A stretch of 64,000 nt of DNA from contig NZ_CP116413.1 of assembly GCF_030064675.1 (NCBI RefSeq), positions 5,426,001-5,490,000 on the forward strand, written 5' to 3'. The position numbers were made by a program, and so were the translations under genes. This document shows, piece by piece, positions 24,104-32,732 of this stretch. The notes beneath the pieces were generated by a model. The model did not search any database. It saw only the letters and a list, made by a program, of their open reading frames with translations, and had not been told where the DNA came from. Positions within the stretch are counted from its first letter, which is position 1; each line of letters opens with the position of its first letter. The DNA is from Crossiella sp. CA-258035 (lineage in GTDB: Bacteria > Actinomycetota > Actinomycetes > Mycobacteriales > Pseudonocardiaceae).

Positions 24104-24979
24104 ATGACCAGCCAGGCCGTTGCGCAGAGGTTGCTGGACTCGTCGCAGGCGCTGTCCTACGACCCCACAACCGAGGTCGACTGGGAAACGCCGCTGGATG
24201 AGTCCCACCACGGCATGAGCCCGGAGTGGTGCAGCCTGTACGGCACCGCCTACTGGGCGGAGATGACCCCCGAGCAGCAGCGGGAGCTGACCCGCCAGGA
24301 GTCGGCCTCGGTGGCCAGCACCGGGATCTGGTTCGAGATGATCCTGCAGCAGATGGTGCTGCGCGACTTCTACGCCAAGGACCCCACCGACCCGGCCTTC
24401 CAGTGGGCGCTGACCGAGATCGCCGACGAGTGCCGCCACTCCATCATGTTCGCCCGCGGCGCGGCCAAGCTCGGCGCGCCCGCCTACCGGCCGAGCAGGC
24501 TGGTGGTGGAGCTGGGCCGGATCTTCAAGACGGTGGCCACCGGGGAGTCCGCCTACGCCTCGATCCTGGTCGCCGAGGAGGTCCTCGACGTCATGCAGCG
24601 GGACTGGATGCGGGACGAGCGGGTGGCCCCGTTCGTGCGCACCATCAACAACATCCACGTGGTCGAGGAGTCCCGGCACATGAAGTTCGCCAGGGAGGAG
24701 ACCAAGGAGCGGCTGCGCGGCGCGGGCTGGCTGCGCAGGCAGATCGACGCGCTGGTGGTCTCCATCGTGTCCTACTTCATCGTCACCAGCATGGTGAACC
24801 CGAAGGTCTACGCCAACGCCGGACTGGACACCAAGCGGGCGCTGCGCGAGGCCAAGGCCAACCAGCAGTACAAGTCCATGATGCGCTCCAGCTGCGCGGG
24901 CCTGATGGAGTTCCTCAACTCCGCCGGTCTGCTGACCAAGCCCGCCACCTGGTTCTACCAGCGCGCGAACCTGATCTGA
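24104..24979 (+). CDS. AurF-like di-iron oxygenase
   Basis: A 291-residue protein of the p-aminobenzoate N-oxygenase (AurF) family. Metal ligands appear as E66 in TRQESAS, E109/H112 in ADECRHSIMF, the Glu pair in VAEEVLDVM, and the His/Glu/His set in NNIHVVEESRHMKF. These support a ferritin-like four-helix di-iron site that activates O2. The substrate is unknown; family members oxidise amines or act on lipids. ATG 24104 has AAGGAG at 6 nt. The redox partner gene follows after 3 nt, so electrons probably come from that ferredoxin-reductase fusion. Confidence 0.82.
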   Translation: MTSQAVAQRLLDSSQALSYDPTTEVDWETPLDESHHGMSPEWCSLYGTAYWAEMTPEQQRELTRQESASVASTGIWFEMILQQMVLRDFYAKDPTDPAFQWALTEIADECRHSIMFARGAAKLGAPAYRPSRLVVELGRIFKTVATGESAYASILVAEEVLDVMQRDWMRDERVAPFVRTINNIHVVEESRHMKFAREETKERLRGAGWLRRQIDALVVSIVSYFIVTSMVNPKVYANAGLDTKRALREAKANQQYKSMMRSSCAGLMEFLNSAGLLTKPATWFYQRANLI

Positions 24980-24982
24980 CCG

Positions 24983-26491
24983 ATGGCCTTCGCGATCACC
25001 CAGACCTGCTGCAACGACGCGTCCTGCATCGCGGTCTGCCCGGTCAACTGCATCCACCCGACCCCGGGTGAGCCGGGCTTCGGCACCACCGAAATGCTCT
25101 ACGTGGATCCGAAGGCCTGCATCGACTGCGGCGCCTGCGCGGATGCCTGTCCGGTCGACGCGATCTTCCCGGTCGCCGACCTGCCAGGCCCGCTCAAGCC
25201 CTACGCCCGCATCAACGCCGACTACTACGCCGACCGGCCGCCCGCCCTGGCCAGCGCCGAGCACGCGCCGATGTTCCACGACTGGGACCCACCGGAGTTC
25301 GCCCGCGCCATCCCGGCCGACTTCCCGGCGCTGGACGTCGCGGTGGTGGGCACCGGCCCGGCCGGCATGTACGCGGTGGCGGACCTGTTGCTGCACACCA
25401 ACGCCAGGGTCACGCTGATCGACCGGCTGCCGGTGCCCGGCGGGCTGATCCGCTACGGCGTCGCGCCGGACCACCCGTCCACCAAGAAGATCGGCGAGAC
25501 CTTCGCCCGCTTCCACGACCACCCGAGGCTGCGGCTGCGCCTTGGCGTGCGGGTCGGCGCGGAGGTCACCGCGGCGGAGCTGGCCCAGCGGCACGACGCG
25601 GTGATCTACGCCGTCGGCGCCTCCTCGGCGCGCTCGCTGGAGATCCCCGGCGAGCAGCTGGCCGGCAGCCTGGCCGCCACCACCGTGGTCGCCTGGTACA
25701 ACGGCCATCCCGATGTGCCGGCGGACGCGGTGGACCCCTCGGCGGAGCGGGTGGTCGTGGTGGGCAACGGCAACGTGGCCCTGGACGTGGCCCGCATCCT
25801 GACCGCCGACCCGCGCACCCTCGAAGGCACCACCATCGCCCCGGAAGCGTTGGCGCGCCTGCACACCAGCAAGGTCCGCGAGGTCGTGCTGCTGGCCAGG
25901 CGCGGCCCCGAGGTGGCCGCGTACACCATCCCGGAACTGCTCGCGCTGATCCAGCGCACGGACGTGGACGTGGTGGTCGACGACGCCGACCCCCGCACCG
26001 CGCAGGCCATCGACGCCGCCGCCGCGCTGGACAAGGCCGGTCTGCTGCAAGGCCTCAAACGGGAACCCGTGGACCTGGCCGCCCCTCCCCCGCCGGGCCG
26101 CCGCCGCATCGTGCTGCGGTTCCACTCGGCGCCCCGGGAGGTCCTCGGCGACACCGAGGTGCGCGGCCTGCGGGTCACCGGCCCGGACGGTGAGGCCGAG
26201 ATCGCCACCGGCCAGGTGGTCCGGGCGGTCGGCTACCGCGGCATCCCGGTGCCGGGACTGCCCTTCGACGAGGACAGCGGCACCATCCCGCACCACGAGG
26301 GACGGGTGGCGGACCGGCCGGGGACCTACGTGGTCGGCTGGATCAAACGCGGGCCCAGCGGCGGCATCGGCGCGAACAAGGCATGTGCGGGTGAAACGAT
26401 CGGATCGCTGCTCGCGGACGCGGTCGCCGGCAAGCTGCGGCCACGGCGCAGGCGGCTCACCTCGCGCCTGCTGGGCCGGACGGCGAGCTGA
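24983..26491 (+). CDS. Ferredoxin fused to ferredoxin-NADP reductase (FprB-like)
   Basis: A 502-residue fusion. The N-terminal ferredoxin has CNDASCIAVCPVNC and CIDCGACADACPV, consistent with two iron-sulfur clusters. From about residue 110 comes an adrenodoxin-reductase-type flavoprotein: VVGTGPAGMYAVADLLL for FAD, VVGNGNVALDVARIL for NADP(H), and the C-terminal GWIKRGPSGGIGANK. This matches mycobacterial FprB. It starts 3 nt after the di-iron oxygenase with no visible ribosome site, so it depends on coupling. It likely passes NADPH electrons to the oxygenase. Confidence 0.9.
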   Translation: MAFAITQTCCNDASCIAVCPVNCIHPTPGEPGFGTTEMLYVDPKACIDCGACADACPVDAIFPVADLPGPLKPYARINADYYADRPPALASAEHAPMFHDWDPPEFARAIPADFPALDVAVVGTGPAGMYAVADLLLHTNARVTLIDRLPVPGGLIRYGVAPDHPSTKKIGETFARFHDHPRLRLRLGVRVGAEVTAAELAQRHDAVIYAVGASSARSLEIPGEQLAGSLAATTVVAWYNGHPDVPADAVDPSAERVVVVGNGNVALDVARILTADPRTLEGTTIAPEALARLHTSKVREVVLLARRGPEVAAYTIPELLALIQRTDVDVVVDDADPRTAQAIDAAAALDKAGLLQGLKREPVDLAAPPPPGRRRIVLRFHSAPREVLGDTEVRGLRVTGPDGEAEIATGQVVRAVGYRGIPVPGLPFDEDSGTIPHHEGRVADRPGTYVVGWIKRGPSGGIGANKACAGETIGSLLADAVAGKLRPRRRRLTSRLLGRTAS

Positions 26492-26497
26492 ACGCGA

Positions 26498-26531
26498 ACG
26501 GGGCGGGGTGGCCACAGCCGCCCCGCCCCGT
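26498..26531. terminator. Convergent hairpin after the oxygenase operon
   Basis: Perfect 11-base arms ACGGGGCGGGG (26498-26508) and CCCCGCCCCGT (26521-26531) with a 12-nt loop, no T-run. It lies between the reductase stop and the stop of the convergent MmpS-like gene. Confidence 0.6.
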
Positions 26532-26543
26532 CGTTCGCCTCGA

Positions 26544-27137
26544 TCAGCCGATGCAGGACACCACGCTGAGCGCGCCCTCGGCGGTCTTGGTCGCGACCAC
26601 CTTGCCGTCCACGGTGATCTTGCAGGTGAGCGTGCCGCCCTTGGCGCCGGAGGTGGCCATCAGCGAGCCACCCTTGATCAGGCCCTTGTTCTCCAGCTGC
26701 TTGGTCCAGGGCAGGCTGGTGGCCTTCTCCTGCTGGGACTTGCCCAGCTCGCCGTAGGTGATGTCCACCTCGGTGGCGGTGCCGGTGATCTCGTACTCGA
26801 CCTTGGCCACCCGCTCCATCTCATTGCTCACCTGGTTGACGGCGGCACCGAAGAACGCGGCCCAGGCGATGCAGACCAGCAGGCCGATCGCGGAGACCGC
26901 GATACCGGCGATCGCCATGCCCTTGTTGTTGGCGCGGCCCTTGTTGACCCGGATGAGTCCGATCACGGAGAAGATCAGGCCGAGGATGACCAGCGGCCAG
27001 GCGATGACCCCGATGAACGGGATCCAGGAGAGGAGCAGTCCCACCAGGCCCAGCACGAACCCGGTGATGCCCAGCCCGTTGCTGGGCTGCTCGACCTGGG
27101 TCTGCTGGTATGACTGGTAGGGGTTGGGATCGGACAC
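26544..27137 (-). CDS. Membrane protein, DUF4190-like N-terminus with MmpS-like C-terminal domain
   Basis: A 197-residue protein. The first 20 residues are rich in Gln, Pro and Tyr; two hydrophobic segments (about 22-62 and 72-98) follow the DUF4190 pattern with a central RVNKGRANNKG. The exported C-terminal half, VEYEITGTATEVDITYG to the final VVSCIG, resembles the MmpS fold, with two Cys that could pair. GTG 27137 has AAAGGA at 8 nt. Function unknown; MmpS proteins usually assist MmpL transporters, but no MmpL gene is nearby. Confidence 0.72.
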   Translation of the reverse strand: MSDPNPYQSYQQTQVEQPSNGLGITGFVLGLVGLLLSWIPFIGVIAWPLVILGLIFSVIGLIRVNKGRANNKGMAIAGIAVSAIGLLVCIAWAAFFGAAVNQVSNEMERVAKVEYEITGTATEVDITYGELGKSQQEKATSLPWTKQLENKGLIKGGSLMATSGAKGGTLTCKITVDGKVVATKTAEGALSVVSCIG

Positions 27138-27337
27138 TTACGAGTTCCTTTCGAAGCCCCACGGCGGCGCTGTGGGCGTTCTGACAAGAGCGACAATCTC
27201 GCAGAGCATGACCATCTCGTCGCTAACGCGTGGCTAATCGCGCCCGCTGTCACCCGGTTGGCGGTAGCTCGAGCGACACTTGAGCTTCGCCGGAGCAGGG
27301 CGGCGAGGGCGCGAGTTACTAGGCCGAATGCAGTCAC

Positions 27338-28297
27338 TTGGTGGTGCAGCCCGTTTACAACGTTGCCGAATCACCACCAGCGGCCGCGGCTCCGGACTGC
27401 ACCTGGCAGGTTTCCCAGGTCACCGCCCCGGACGGCTACGACCCGGCCTACATCCAGGTCACCGGCGTCGACGGCAAGGGCAACTACTCCGGCTACTACG
27501 CCAGCAGCTCCAGCCCGGTGCTGGTGCGCTGGCAGCAGGGCGTGCCGCACATCCAGGCGAAGCCGGCCGGCATGCGGTACGCGACCTCCGGTGACATGAA
27601 CGCCGCGGGCGTGCAGGTGGTCAACGGGCTGCGTCCGGGCTCGAACGTGAGCGTGCCCTTGACCCACTCCCCGGAGACCGGTTACCGCGAACTGCCGGTC
27701 CCGCCGGGCATGTCCGACGTGCGCGCGGTCGCCATCGCCGACAACGGGGACGTGGTGGGTGACGTCCGCCGCGAGGACAACCGGCGCAACGTAGCCGTGC
27801 ACTGGCCGGCCTCCGGCACCGCGCCCGTGGTCATCGACCCGCCGAGCCTGCTGCTCGCCTCGGCCTACGAGATCGAGGACGACGGCACGGTCCTGCTCGG
27901 CGGCGGCTACAACGCGGCGGTGTGGCGCGACGGGCAGCTGATCGCGCCTGCGGAGTTCAGCAACGGCGTGCTCAGCGCCGGTCTGGTCAACGGCAAGGTC
28001 TACGGCACCAGGTTGAGGGACAACCGGACCTGGGTGTGGGACGTGCGCACCGGGACCGTGACCTACCGGGAGGGCGCCAGCAGCATCAGCGCGGTGAACC
28101 GCCACGGGCTCATCGCCGGGCAGGTGGGCGACAGCTTCGGGCCGGTCGCGGTGTGGCAGGACACCAGGTTCCTCGGCGAACTGCCGCTGCCCGCGGGCGC
28201 GACCGAGGCCAGGGTGGCCAAGGTCGCCGACGACAACACGGTGTTCGGTCACAGCATCGGCGAGCGCCGCGGCGCGTTGCGCTGGCACTGCGCCTGA
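27338..28297 (+). CDS. Beta-propeller-like protein of unknown function, doubtful N-terminus
   Basis: Up to 319 residues built from repeated stretches such as VAIADNGDVVGDV, YEIEDDGTVLLGG, SAVNRHGLIAGQV and AKVADDNTVFGHS, that is repeats with (D/N)xxGxxxG, as in HAF-type or beta-propeller extracellular proteins. Such proteins are normally secreted, yet no signal peptide precedes the conserved part. The frame closes at a TAG at 27320, leaving only TTG 27338 or GTG 27341/27344 with no ribosome site. It may have lost its 5' end. A clear terminator follows. Confidence 0.5.
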   Translation: MVVQPVYNVAESPPAAAAPDCTWQVSQVTAPDGYDPAYIQVTGVDGKGNYSGYYASSSSPVLVRWQQGVPHIQAKPAGMRYATSGDMNAAGVQVVNGLRPGSNVSVPLTHSPETGYRELPVPPGMSDVRAVAIADNGDVVGDVRREDNRRNVAVHWPASGTAPVVIDPPSLLLASAYEIEDDGTVLLGGGYNAAVWRDGQLIAPAEFSNGVLSAGLVNGKVYGTRLRDNRTWVWDVRTGTVTYREGASSISAVNRHGLIAGQVGDSFGPVAVWQDTRFLGELPLPAGATEARVAKVADDNTVFGHSIGERRGALRWHCA

Positions 28298-28304
28298 GCA
28301 CAGC

Positions 28305-28334
28305 GGCACGGCCGGGGCTCCTTCCGGCCGTGCC
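28305..28334. terminator. Convergent hairpin between the propeller-like and DUF3040 genes
   Basis: Perfect 11-base arms GGCACGGCCGG and CCGGCCGTGCC with an 8-nt loop, no T-run, placed between converging genes. Confidence 0.65.
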
Positions 28335-28349
28335 CGGCCCGGTTGGGGA

Positions 28350-28631
28350 TCAGCGGCGCAGCCGCTGCCAGGTGAACGCGGCCAGCACCGCCGCGCTGAT
28401 CGCCGAGCCCAGCACCACCAGCGTGGTGAGCGAGGCGGAGATGCCGATCACCAGGACGGCCAGGCCGAGGGCGTAGGCGGCCAGCACGCCGAGCAGGGCC
28501 AGCGCCGCGTGCCGGGTGCGGGCGCTGGGTGCGGACAGGCCGAGGAACCGGGCCGCCAGGCGCGGATCCTCCTCGGCGAGCCGCCGTTCGATCTCGTCCA
28601 GAGCGCGCTGCTCGTGATCTCGTAGTGCCAT
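28350..28631 (-). CDS. DUF3040 small membrane protein
   Basis: A 93-residue protein starting MALRDHEQRALDEIERRLA, the DUF3040 signature, followed by EEDPRLAARF and two membrane helices (about 42-62 and 66-86), ending in basic WQRLRR. ATG 28631 is chosen because GGAGG lies 6 nt upstream; the frame is open further. Function unknown. It is common in actinobacteria as a single gene. Confidence 0.82.
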   Translation of the reverse strand: MALRDHEQRALDEIERRLAEEDPRLAARFLGLSAPSARTRHAALALLGVLAAYALGLAVLVIGISASLTTLVVLGSAISAAVLAAFTWQRLRR

Positions 28632-28795
28632 TCGCGGCCTCCGCCCGTGTTGCTCACGGGTACTACCTCGATCACCCGCCAGTATCCACCCGGAACCGGG
28701 GACACCGCTAGGCCGAGCTACGACGATCGGCGGCGGCGCGCCCACCGCCGAACAGCGCTCACAACCGAGAACACCGTTCTTGCTAGGGTCGGCCC

Positions 28796-29443
28796 ATGGT
28801 CACGCCACGGCAGTCGGCGCGTGAGCAGATGGTGCGGGACATCGTGCGGGTGGGCCGCGCGCACCTGGCCTCGGTGCGGCCCGCCGAGCTGTCCCTGCGG
28901 GCGGTGGCAAGGGATCTGGACGTGGTGCCTTCCGCGCTCTACCGCTACGTGCGCGACCGCGAGGCGCTGATCGCACTGCTGGTCGCCGACGCCGACCGCG
29001 AGCTTGGTGACACGGTGGACGCGGCGCTGGCCGCCGCCCCGCGCCGCTCACACCGGAACCGGCTGACGGCCGCGGTGCTCGCCGCACGCGCCTGGGCCGC
29101 CAGGGAGCCGTCCAGGTTCGCCCTGCTCCACGGCGGGCAGACCGGACGACCGGGCACCCGGCTGCTGCGCGCGGCCGCCATGTTGGCTGAGGACGCCTGG
29201 CGGGCGGGCAAGTTGACCGCGGTGACCGCCCCGCTGGACAAGACCGTCCGCGCCGACATGGAGAAGCTGCGCTTGGCCCACGGGCTGACCATGCCCGTGG
29301 GCAACGTGGCCAGGGTCTACGGCCTGTGGTCGGCGATCGTCGGCGCGATCCTGTTCGACACCTCCGGCCAGTACCCGGTCACCGACCCGGAAGCCTTCCT
29401 CCGCGCGCACATCACCGGACTCGCCGGGACCATCGGTCTCTAG
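28796..29443 (+). CDS. TetR-family regulator
   Basis: A 215-residue TetR regulator. The N-terminal helix-turn-helix is LSLRAVARDLDVVPSALYRYV, residues about 31-51; the C-terminal ligand domain is of the WHG/TetR_C_33-like kind. No adjacent divergent target gene marks its regulon: DUF3040 lies upstream in the opposite direction. Its stop shares the bases CTAG with the stop of the convergent LuxR gene. It is a candidate, unproven, for the nested operator at 24046-24078. Confidence 0.85.
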   Translation: MVTPRQSAREQMVRDIVRVGRAHLASVRPAELSLRAVARDLDVVPSALYRYVRDREALIALLVADADRELGDTVDAALAAAPRRSHRNRLTAAVLAARAWAAREPSRFALLHGGQTGRPGTRLLRAAAMLAEDAWRAGKLTAVTAPLDKTVRADMEKLRLAHGLTMPVGNVARVYGLWSAIVGAILFDTSGQYPVTDPEAFLRAHITGLAGTIGL

Positions 29444-32262
29444 CCGACGCTGCGGTGCAGGTGTGCGACCAGCGCCGAGCGGCGGGGCACGCCGAGCTTG
29501 CGGTAGACCCGGGCCAGGTGGGTCTCCACGGTGCGCTCGGACAGGAACAGCCGGGTGGCGATCGCCTTGTTGGTCAAGCCTTCCCCGGCCAGCGCGGCCA
29601 CCTCGGACTCCCGCCGGGTCAGCGCGCCCGGTGCGCTGTGCGCCGGTCCCGGGCCCGGTGGCGCGCAGCGGCGGCCCAGGCGGCGCTGGTGCCGGGTGGT
29701 CTCCTTCAGCAGCAGTTCCGCGCCGGAGCCGGTGAACAGCGCCGCGGCCCGGTCCAGCTCGGCCAGGGCCTGTTCGCGGTCGCCCGCGGCGTCCCAGCCG
29801 AGTCCAGCCAGCAGGCGCGCCCGGCCCGTCTGCACCACGTCGCCCGCGCTGTGGAAGCCGCGGGCGGCGGTGGTCGCGGTGCGCGCGGCCGCCGGTCCGT
29901 CGGCGGCGGCGAGCTGCATGCGGGCGCGGGCCAGGTGCGCGAAACCCCAGCCGCGCGGGCGGTTCCGGTCCGCGACCCGGCTGGCGCGCTCGGCCCACTC
30001 CCCCGCTTCGGTGCGCGCGCCGCGGGCCAGTGCGGCCTCGGTCAGGGTCTCGTAGTGCTCGGGCCGGTAGGCGTGCAACAGGCCGGGGAGCTCGGGGCCG
30101 CCGAGTGCCTCGACCTCGGCGCGGAAGTCCACCGGCTCGCCCAGTGCGAACCGGGCGGCGGTGCGGCTGAACAACACCCAGGCGCCGAGCTGGAAGTCGC
30201 TGTCGTAGGCGCCGGGGTGCACGTCCTCGGACTCGGCCAGCGCGGTCTCGATCTGGCCGCGCCAGCGTGCGGTGGTCAGCAGCGCGGTCAGCCCGATCAG
30301 GTAGGGCGGCAGCGCGCCGACCAGCCTGGCCGCCTCGATCGCATCCCGCGCGGTGGTCGCCGCCTCGGGCAGTTTTCCCAGCGCGGCAAGGGAAACCGCG
30401 CGCGGGGTGAGGAACTCCGAGAGCAGCAGGTGCTGGTGCCGCTGGCGGGCCAGGTGCAGGCCGCGGTCGAGGTGGCGCAGCGCGTCGGTGTGCCGGTCGT
30501 GGCTCTGCTCGGCCATGGCCACCCACATCAGCGTGTTCCACAGCGGCAGCACCTGCTCATCGGGCAGCTGGTCCAGCGCGGTGGCGGCCATGTCCAGGTT
30601 CGCGATCGCCTCGTCGCCGCCGTCGGGCGGGGCGAACAACACCGCCATCGCGCGCGCGGCGATCTGCAGCGAGGGATCCCGGCACCAGATCGCGGCGGCC
30701 CAGGCCAGCCGGGTGGCGGCCAGCGCGGACCGGTAGCCGCCGCGGCGGAACTCGATCAGGCCCCTGGTCAGCCACAGCACCGCGCCTGCCGGGGTGTCGG
30801 TCATCGGGGCCCGGTCCAGCTCGCGGCGCACCAGGGTGTCGGAGTCGGCGAGCTGGCCGCGCCAGCGGTGCAGCAGCGCGCAGCGGCCGACCGCGGTCTG
30901 CCGGAGGTCGTCGTCGCCGGGGGTGTGCGCGAGGATGTCGTGCAGCACGCTCAGCGCCTCCTCGACGTTGCCGGTCAGCGCGATGCTGGTGGCGTAGCCG
31001 AGCTGCAGGCGCAGCCGGTCCTCCCCGGCGTCAGCGGTGGTCAGCCGCAGCGCGGCCCGGTGCAGGCTGGCCGCGGCGGCCGGGGCGTGCAGCTGGAGGT
31101 TCTCCGCCGCGGTGGTGAGCACCTGGATCGCGGAGGTGTCGCCGACCTTGCCGCAGCGGGCCAGGTGCGGGGCCAGCTGGGTGGGCGGGGCGCCGCGGGC
31201 GCGCAGCAGCTCGGCCACCCTGCGGTGCGCGGTGGCCTGCCACAGCGGGCTGGCCGACTCGTACACCGCGGCCCGCAGCAGCGGATGCCGGAAGGTCACC
31301 GACCGGTCGGGTTCGTTGGCGCGCAACAGGTCCGCGGCCACCAGCTGCTGCGCGGCAGCCAGCGTCTCCGGTAAGCCGATGCCGGCCGCGGCGGCCACCA
31401 GCTCCGGTTCGATCGGCTCGCCGATCACCGCGGCCGCCTTGGCCACCAGCCGGACCTGCTCCGGCAACCGGGTGAACTCGGCCAGCAGTGCGGACTTCGC
31501 CGGCGCCGGGACCTGCTCGGCCAGCTGGTGCGGGTGCAGCGCGGACTCCGGCGCGCGGGCCAAAGCTTGCAGGTATAGGGGATTTCCGCCGCTGGCCTGG
31601 TGCAGCGCGGCCGCCCGCAGCCCGCCGACCCCCGGTCCCAGCAGCCGGGTGGCCTCGCCCAGGTCCAGCGGTCCCAGCTCGATCCGGCGGCTGCTGCCCG
31701 CCGGGACCGCGCGGGTGAGCACCGCGGCCACCGCGCTGGGCAGCTGCCGCGGCCGGTAGGCGCTGATCAGCAGGATCGGCCTGCGCGGGCGGTGCCGCAG
31801 CAGCTGGGCGAGCAGCTCGGCCGAGGCCGGGTCGCACCAGTGCACGTCGTCGAGCACCAGCACCAGCGGGCGGTGCTCGGCCAGCAGCTCCAGCGCCCTG
31901 ATCACCGCGCGGTGCAGCTGGAAGCGTTCGGCGTCCAGGCCCAGCCCGTCGGCCGCCCGCCCTGCGCAGGCCGGGAACACCGAGGCCAGCCGGGCGCGCA
32001 GCGCGGCGGGCAGCGGGTGGTCGGCCAGCAGCGGGTCCAGCGCCTCGACGAACATGCCGAAGGCGGGCCGCGGCTCGAACTCCACACCCCGGCCCCAGCC
32101 CAGCAGCACGCCGTCCGCGCGCTCGCGCAGCTCCTCCAGCAGCCTGGTCTTGCCCAGCCCAGGCTCGCCGACGACCTCCGCGACGCTCAGCCGTCCCCCC
32201 GGCAGATCGTCGAGCAGCCGGGTCAACTGCCGTAGCTGGCTGTCCCTGCCCACCAATGGCAT
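29440..32262 (-). CDS. Large ATP-binding LuxR-family (LAL) regulator
   Basis: A 940-residue LAL regulator. MPLVGRDSQLRQL begins the AAA-type domain; the Walker A is GEPGLGKTRL and the Walker B LVLVLDDVHW. A long helical, tetratricopeptide-like middle follows. The C-terminal helix-turn-helix, LTRRESEVAALAGEGLTNK to ERTVETHLARVYRKLGV, is LuxR type. ATG 32262 begins at the conserved motif. Family members control sugar use or antibiotic genes; its targets are not visible. It converges on the TetR gene with overlapping stops. Confidence 0.9.
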   Translation of the reverse strand: MPLVGRDSQLRQLTRLLDDLPGGRLSVAEVVGEPGLGKTRLLEELRERADGVLLGWGRGVEFEPRPAFGMFVEALDPLLADHPLPAALRARLASVFPACAGRAADGLGLDAERFQLHRAVIRALELLAEHRPLVLVLDDVHWCDPASAELLAQLLRHRPRRPILLISAYRPRQLPSAVAAVLTRAVPAGSSRRIELGPLDLGEATRLLGPGVGGLRAAALHQASGGNPLYLQALARAPESALHPHQLAEQVPAPAKSALLAEFTRLPEQVRLVAKAAAVIGEPIEPELVAAAAGIGLPETLAAAQQLVAADLLRANEPDRSVTFRHPLLRAAVYESASPLWQATAHRRVAELLRARGAPPTQLAPHLARCGKVGDTSAIQVLTTAAENLQLHAPAAAASLHRAALRLTTADAGEDRLRLQLGYATSIALTGNVEEALSVLHDILAHTPGDDDLRQTAVGRCALLHRWRGQLADSDTLVRRELDRAPMTDTPAGAVLWLTRGLIEFRRGGYRSALAATRLAWAAAIWCRDPSLQIAARAMAVLFAPPDGGDEAIANLDMAATALDQLPDEQVLPLWNTLMWVAMAEQSHDRHTDALRHLDRGLHLARQRHQHLLLSEFLTPRAVSLAALGKLPEAATTARDAIEAARLVGALPPYLIGLTALLTTARWRGQIETALAESEDVHPGAYDSDFQLGAWVLFSRTAARFALGEPVDFRAEVEALGGPELPGLLHAYRPEHYETLTEAALARGARTEAGEWAERASRVADRNRPRGWGFAHLARARMQLAAADGPAAARTATTAARGFHSAGDVVQTGRARLLAGLGWDAAGDREQALAELDRAAALFTGSGAELLLKETTRHQRRLGRRCAPPGPGPAHSAPGALTRRESEVAALAGEGLTNKAIATRLFLSERTVETHLARVYRKLGVPRRSALVAHLHRSVG

Positions 32263-32732
32263 CTCGTCCCCTTTTCCCCCGAGGACGGTTTACCAGAAGT
32301 GCGGTGAGGTCCAACGATCACCGGGACGATGCGCGCGCACGCAACAACGCCACCGCCACCGCCATCGGCGTTCCGGACCGGGCGCGCACCCCGAACCGGG
32401 CGGTGGCCGGGCCGATCGGGGTGACCACGATGGCCAGCTCCACCGGTCCGCCCGGGAGCGCCTGGGCTCAGGTCTCTTCGTCCTCCGCGTACAGCGGTTC
32501 GTCCCGGGTGCGCCGCCAGTGCACAACCCCACCGATGGCCAATGCCCACAACGGCACGCTGTACAGCCAGCCGAGCACCGGACCTCGCCTCCCCACGGTC
32601 GCCGGACCAGGGCAGAGTAGTGCCGGGCGCGGGCCACCGGACAGAGCACCATCGGGTGAAACCGAGGGGCCGCGAGGTGCGGAGGATGATGTTGTCTCGA
32701 GAACCGGGCCGAATGATCAGGGGGAACGCGCG
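32263..32732. other. Spacer between LuxR regulator and SGNH hydrolase
   Basis: This 470-bp divergent spacer holds one small minus-strand frame that looks translated (32468-32578). Otherwise I see only promoter-sized sequence; no repeat or RNA structure stands out. Confidence 0.5.
32468..32578 (-). CDS. Possible 36-residue membrane peptide
   Basis: A short frame beginning with a GTG whose product reads VLGWLYSVPLWALAIGG then a basic and acidic tail (HWRRTRDEPL, YAEDEET). It has one clear membrane helix with a charged C-terminus. GAGG lies 4 nt before the GTG and another GGGGAGG further up; an in-frame GTG at 32596 would add six residues. Such small single-helix proteins are often missed. Conservation is needed to confirm it. 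Confidence 0.4.
   Translation of the reverse strand: MLGWLYSVPLWALAIGGVVHWRRTRDEPLYAEDEET

Noticed and set aside
23879-26515. Long minus-strand frame over the oxygenase and reductase genes
   Set aside because: Low-complexity antisense translation with no motifs; the plus strand carries complete metal and FAD sites.
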